Origin: DATKZH01 sp964475955
Lineage (GTDB): Bacteria > Planctomycetota > Planctomycetia > Pirellulales > Thermoguttaceae
Direction: 5' to 3'
DNA length: 50,525 nt
Assembly (NCBI GenBank): GCA_964475955.1
Contig: CAYYZY010000036.1
Location: 1-50,525, forward strand
Part shown: positions 49,780 to 50,525 of the stretch, in pieces
Layout of the letters: the number at the start of each line of letters is the position of its first letter
Position numbering within the stretch: position 1 is the stretch's first letter
The notes under the pieces: generated by a model
The model's input: only the letters and a program-made list of their open reading frames with translations
What the model was told of the DNA's origin: nothing
Databases searched by the model: none
Position numbers and translations under genes: made by a program

Positions 49780-50467
49780 AGCTCGCTTCCAGCACAACGG
49801 GTTGGTGGCAGTGATGGCATTCCGACATCAGCCGGGCGCACTCCAGGGGGCCCACCTCCGGGTTGCTCGCCGACTCGGCGTGTTCGCAGTGGACCGGCGT
49901 CGCACAGTAGGGGCAAATGTAGACGACCGTCTCGGGCACGAACGCGATCCGGCAGTACGAGCACGGCTTGCCGACCAGCTCCTCCGGCGGCCCGACGTAG
50001 GGCCGCGTGAACCGCGAGACGTGCAGCAGCCAACGGTCGCCCACGCGCACCTCGTCGCCCACGCGAAGGATGGCCACCGGCGGCAACGGCCAACCGCCCG
50101 AACGGATCGCCTCGCCGGGGAGCATCGCCAGGTACGTCTGGCCCTGATAGCGGATCGCCTCCAACACGCTGGTCAGCGAGGTCGAGACGGGCGGCTCATC
50201 GAGGATCTCCGGGGACTCGCCGGGCACGGTCAGCAGGTAACCGATGCCCGACGGCGGCACCTCGAGCCAGGGAAGCGGGGAGCGTGTGCTATCGGGGCCC
50301 CGCAGGTTGCTCGCACCGTCGGCCCGCCGAGGGAGCGTTTCCCCATTCCCCGCGCCGCACGGCGGCGAGAACGCGGAGCGCGGCGATTGCCCGGCTCCCT
50401 CGGAGATGTCCTCCAGGAAGAACCCGAATATCTGACCGATATCGATCTGCCCAATGTCCCGTGCCAT
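49757..50467 (-). CDS. RING-like zinc-finger protein, candidate E3
   Basis: A 236-residue protein starting at ATG 50467 (AGGAG 13 nt upstream). The first 65 residues are low complexity. Residues 70-160 form a beta-rich domain (GIGYLLTVPGESPEILDEPP, then VAILRVGDEVRVGDRWLLHV) that could be FHA-like. The C-terminal 70 residues carry eight well-spaced ligands: CSYC (169, 172), CPYC (185, 188), C194 and H196 in PVHCEHA, and C217/C220 in ECHHC, plus Cys210. The order fits a RING/treble-clef cross-brace. As the first gene of a row containing E1, E2, ubiquitin-like protein and isopeptidase, an E3 role is likely. Activity cannot be proven from sequence. Confidence 0.7.
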   Translation of the reverse strand: MARDIGQIDIGQIFGFFLEDISEGAGQSPRSAFSPPCGAGNGETLPRRADGASNLRGPDSTRSPLPWLEVPPSGIGYLLTVPGESPEILDEPPVSTSLTSVLEAIRYQGQTYLAMLPGEAIRSGGWPLPPVAILRVGDEVRVGDRWLLHVSRFTRPYVGPPEELVGKPCSYCRIAFVPETVVYICPYCATPVHCEHAESASNPEVGPLECARLMSECHHCHQPVVLEASYEYVPNR

Positions 50468-50525
50468 AACGGGTTGCGTCTCCTGTTCGTATGCTTGCCT
50501 TGTTTGGCGGGGCGAGTTTCGAGAG

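Noticed and set aside
39166..50467. A 20S proteasome or HslV-type protease, or a Pup ligase, in the ubiquitin-type cluster
   Set aside because: Looked for because of the Mpa/ARC-like ATPase; none of the proteins shows an N-terminal Thr protease fold or the glutamine-synthetase-like Pup ligase motifs. It may lie outside the window.
1..50525. CRISPR array, rRNA or tRNA genes, prophage
   Set aside because: No regularly spaced repeats, no cloverleaf-like sequences with a TTCGA loop in the right setting, and no phage structural genes were found by reading.

Overview
The window is high-GC bacterial DNA with the gene content of a planctomycete, probably from a metagenome bin. The pointers are a zinc-ribbon / DUF1559-type / secretin-N fusion protein, several exported sugar-related and Gfo/Idh proteins with Tat-like leaders, a HEAT / discoidin / propeller protein with a CxxCH motif, and dispersed intergenic inverted repeats of kinds common in that phylum. 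A run of ten Ns at 44035-44044 marks a scaffold join. No rRNA, tRNA, CRISPR array or complete insertion sequence was seen.

Left part (1-24.8 kb): a HlyD-type adaptor, a degenerate alpha/beta hydrolase, a giant HEAT/discoidin/propeller protein, a MazF-type toxin with a candidate antitoxin, an exported glycoside-hydrolase-like protein, a lipoate-ligase-family protein, an (alpha/alpha)6-like protein, an esterase, a ceramidase-like protein with a frameshift, an FAD oxidoreductase, a Gfo/Idh oxidoreductase followed by a truncated double beta-sandwich protein, nnrD overlapping larB, and the Xaa-Pro peptidase-accB-accC operon.

Middle part (24.8-39.1 kb): a DUF433-type antitoxin with a frameshifted PIN-like toxin, a phosphofructokinase with pyrophosphate-type motifs, and hisD-hisC-hisB with a different long inverted repeat at each junction. 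Then comes an AAA ATPase with a DUF4276 partner that is split by a 124-bp MITE with IS66-like ends. The giant zinc-ribbon fusion gene follows. Next is aroF (DAHP synthase), preceded by what looks like a classical transcription attenuator: a 24-codon leader peptide rich in Trp/Tyr/Phe, an alternative antiterminator pairing and an 11-bp terminator hairpin.

Right part (39.2-50.5 kb): twelve minus-strand genes that together look like a bacterial ubiquitin-type conjugation and unfolding system. In transcription order they are a RING-like candidate E3, a ThiF-type E1, an E2 with an HxN...C active site, an unknown protein, a ubiquitin-like protein, a JAMM peptidase with a Cys-rich insert, an Mpa/ARC-like AAA ATPase, a Clp-like AAA protein with a degenerate Walker A, a second ubiquitin-like protein, a PRTRC-B/Prok-E2_D-like protein, a second JAMM peptidase and a second ThiF E1. 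Tight spacing and stop/start overlaps suggest co-expression. No proteasome core protease is visible in the window. This locus and the aroF attenuator are the most interesting parts.
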